From contig CM054138.1 of the NCBI GenBank assembly GCA_028751875.1, positions 40,760,326 to 40,824,325 of the forward strand: DNA of 64,000 nt, given 5' to 3'. Of this stretch, positions 63,783-64,000 are shown one piece after another (the first letter of the stretch is position 1; each line of letters starts with the position of its first letter). The notes beneath the pieces are model-generated. The model did not search any database. It saw nothing but the letters and a program-made list of their open reading frames with translations, and was not told the DNA's origin. Made by a program: the position numbers and the translations under genes. This stretch comes from Rapana venosa (Eukaryota > Mollusca > Gastropoda > Neogastropoda > Muricidae).

Positions 63783-64000
63783 GTGAGTGAGTGAGTGAGT
63801 GAGTGAGAGAGGGTTGCTGGTCTAAAACGTTGTTGATGTTCTGTCTGTATGCCTGCCTGTTGGTCTCCTAGCATGTTTGGTATAATTGTGTCTTGTCTGT
63901 CTGTCTGTCGGTCTGCTCCTATGTGAAGTAGGCCTAACTGTTGCTGACACTTTCCTAAGTGGTTGGGTACTTCGATTGTAGTAGCCAGTGAATGCCGTAT
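63783..64000. other. GTGA run and unassigned end
   Basis: (GTGA)n at 63783-63806, TCTGTCTG near 63895-63913; otherwise nothing recognised. Confidence 0.5.

Overview
This is a 64 kb piece of animal nuclear DNA, almost entirely non-coding. The signs are spliceosomal-type splice consensus, RNA polymerase III SINEs with A and B boxes, 5'-truncated LINE remnants, and an extreme load of microsatellites and minisatellites. From memory, several SINE and LINE 3' ends look like those of molluscs, especially marine gastropods. That assignment is inference and was not checked against any database. There is no bacterial operon, CRISPR array, phage or plasmid logic here, and no complete protein-coding gene is recognisable. 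Long apparent open frames are nearly all simple repeats or shadows of transposable elements.

Working names used below. SINE-A is a tRNA-headed SINE, with about a dozen full or partial copies. SINE-B shares SINE-A's head and core but has a different, longer 3' region (nine copies). SINE-C is a second tRNA-headed SINE sharing a short core with A and B (four copies). SINE-G is a composite with a tRNA-like A box followed by a 5S-rRNA-like promoter segment (two copies). D, E and F are dispersed repeats of unknown class. T-tail is a short retroelement 3' end containing GCTATATAAA or a close variant, followed by a trinucleotide run.

Layout. 0-10 kb: D copy, a 43-bp minisatellite, G-rich and compound microsatellites, SINE-A and SINE-C copies, a CRE-like triplet at 5.8 kb. 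10-20 kb: a 31/36-bp minisatellite with a 196-bp higher-order unit, a 26-bp minisatellite, SINE-B, SINE-C and SINE-G. 20-30 kb: nested D/E, 30-, 33- and 35-bp minisatellites, three D copies in alternating orientation. 30-43 kb: SINE-A and SINE-B, an F copy, a 0.5 kb CCTTG/CCCTG pentanucleotide block, a 24-bp and a 52/58-bp minisatellite. 43-54 kb: D, SINE-C inside a GTA array, a LINE 3' end, a 46-bp minisatellite, a SINE-B carrying a 69-base C run, a 47-base G run and a nested LINE, and a LINE reverse-transcriptase remnant. 54-64 kb: a 1.8 kb low-repeat stretch, SINE-A copies, the second F copy, SINE-C nested in D, a tail-to-tail inverted D pair, a 30-bp array, and candidate small exons.

The most gene-like signals are three short plus-strand segments bounded by good acceptor and donor sites: 37765-37835, 60449-60481 and 63716-63782. 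The last has a perfect CAG|GTGAGT donor and one frame open throughout. The window may therefore lie within or beside a gene with very long introns. No product could be identified.
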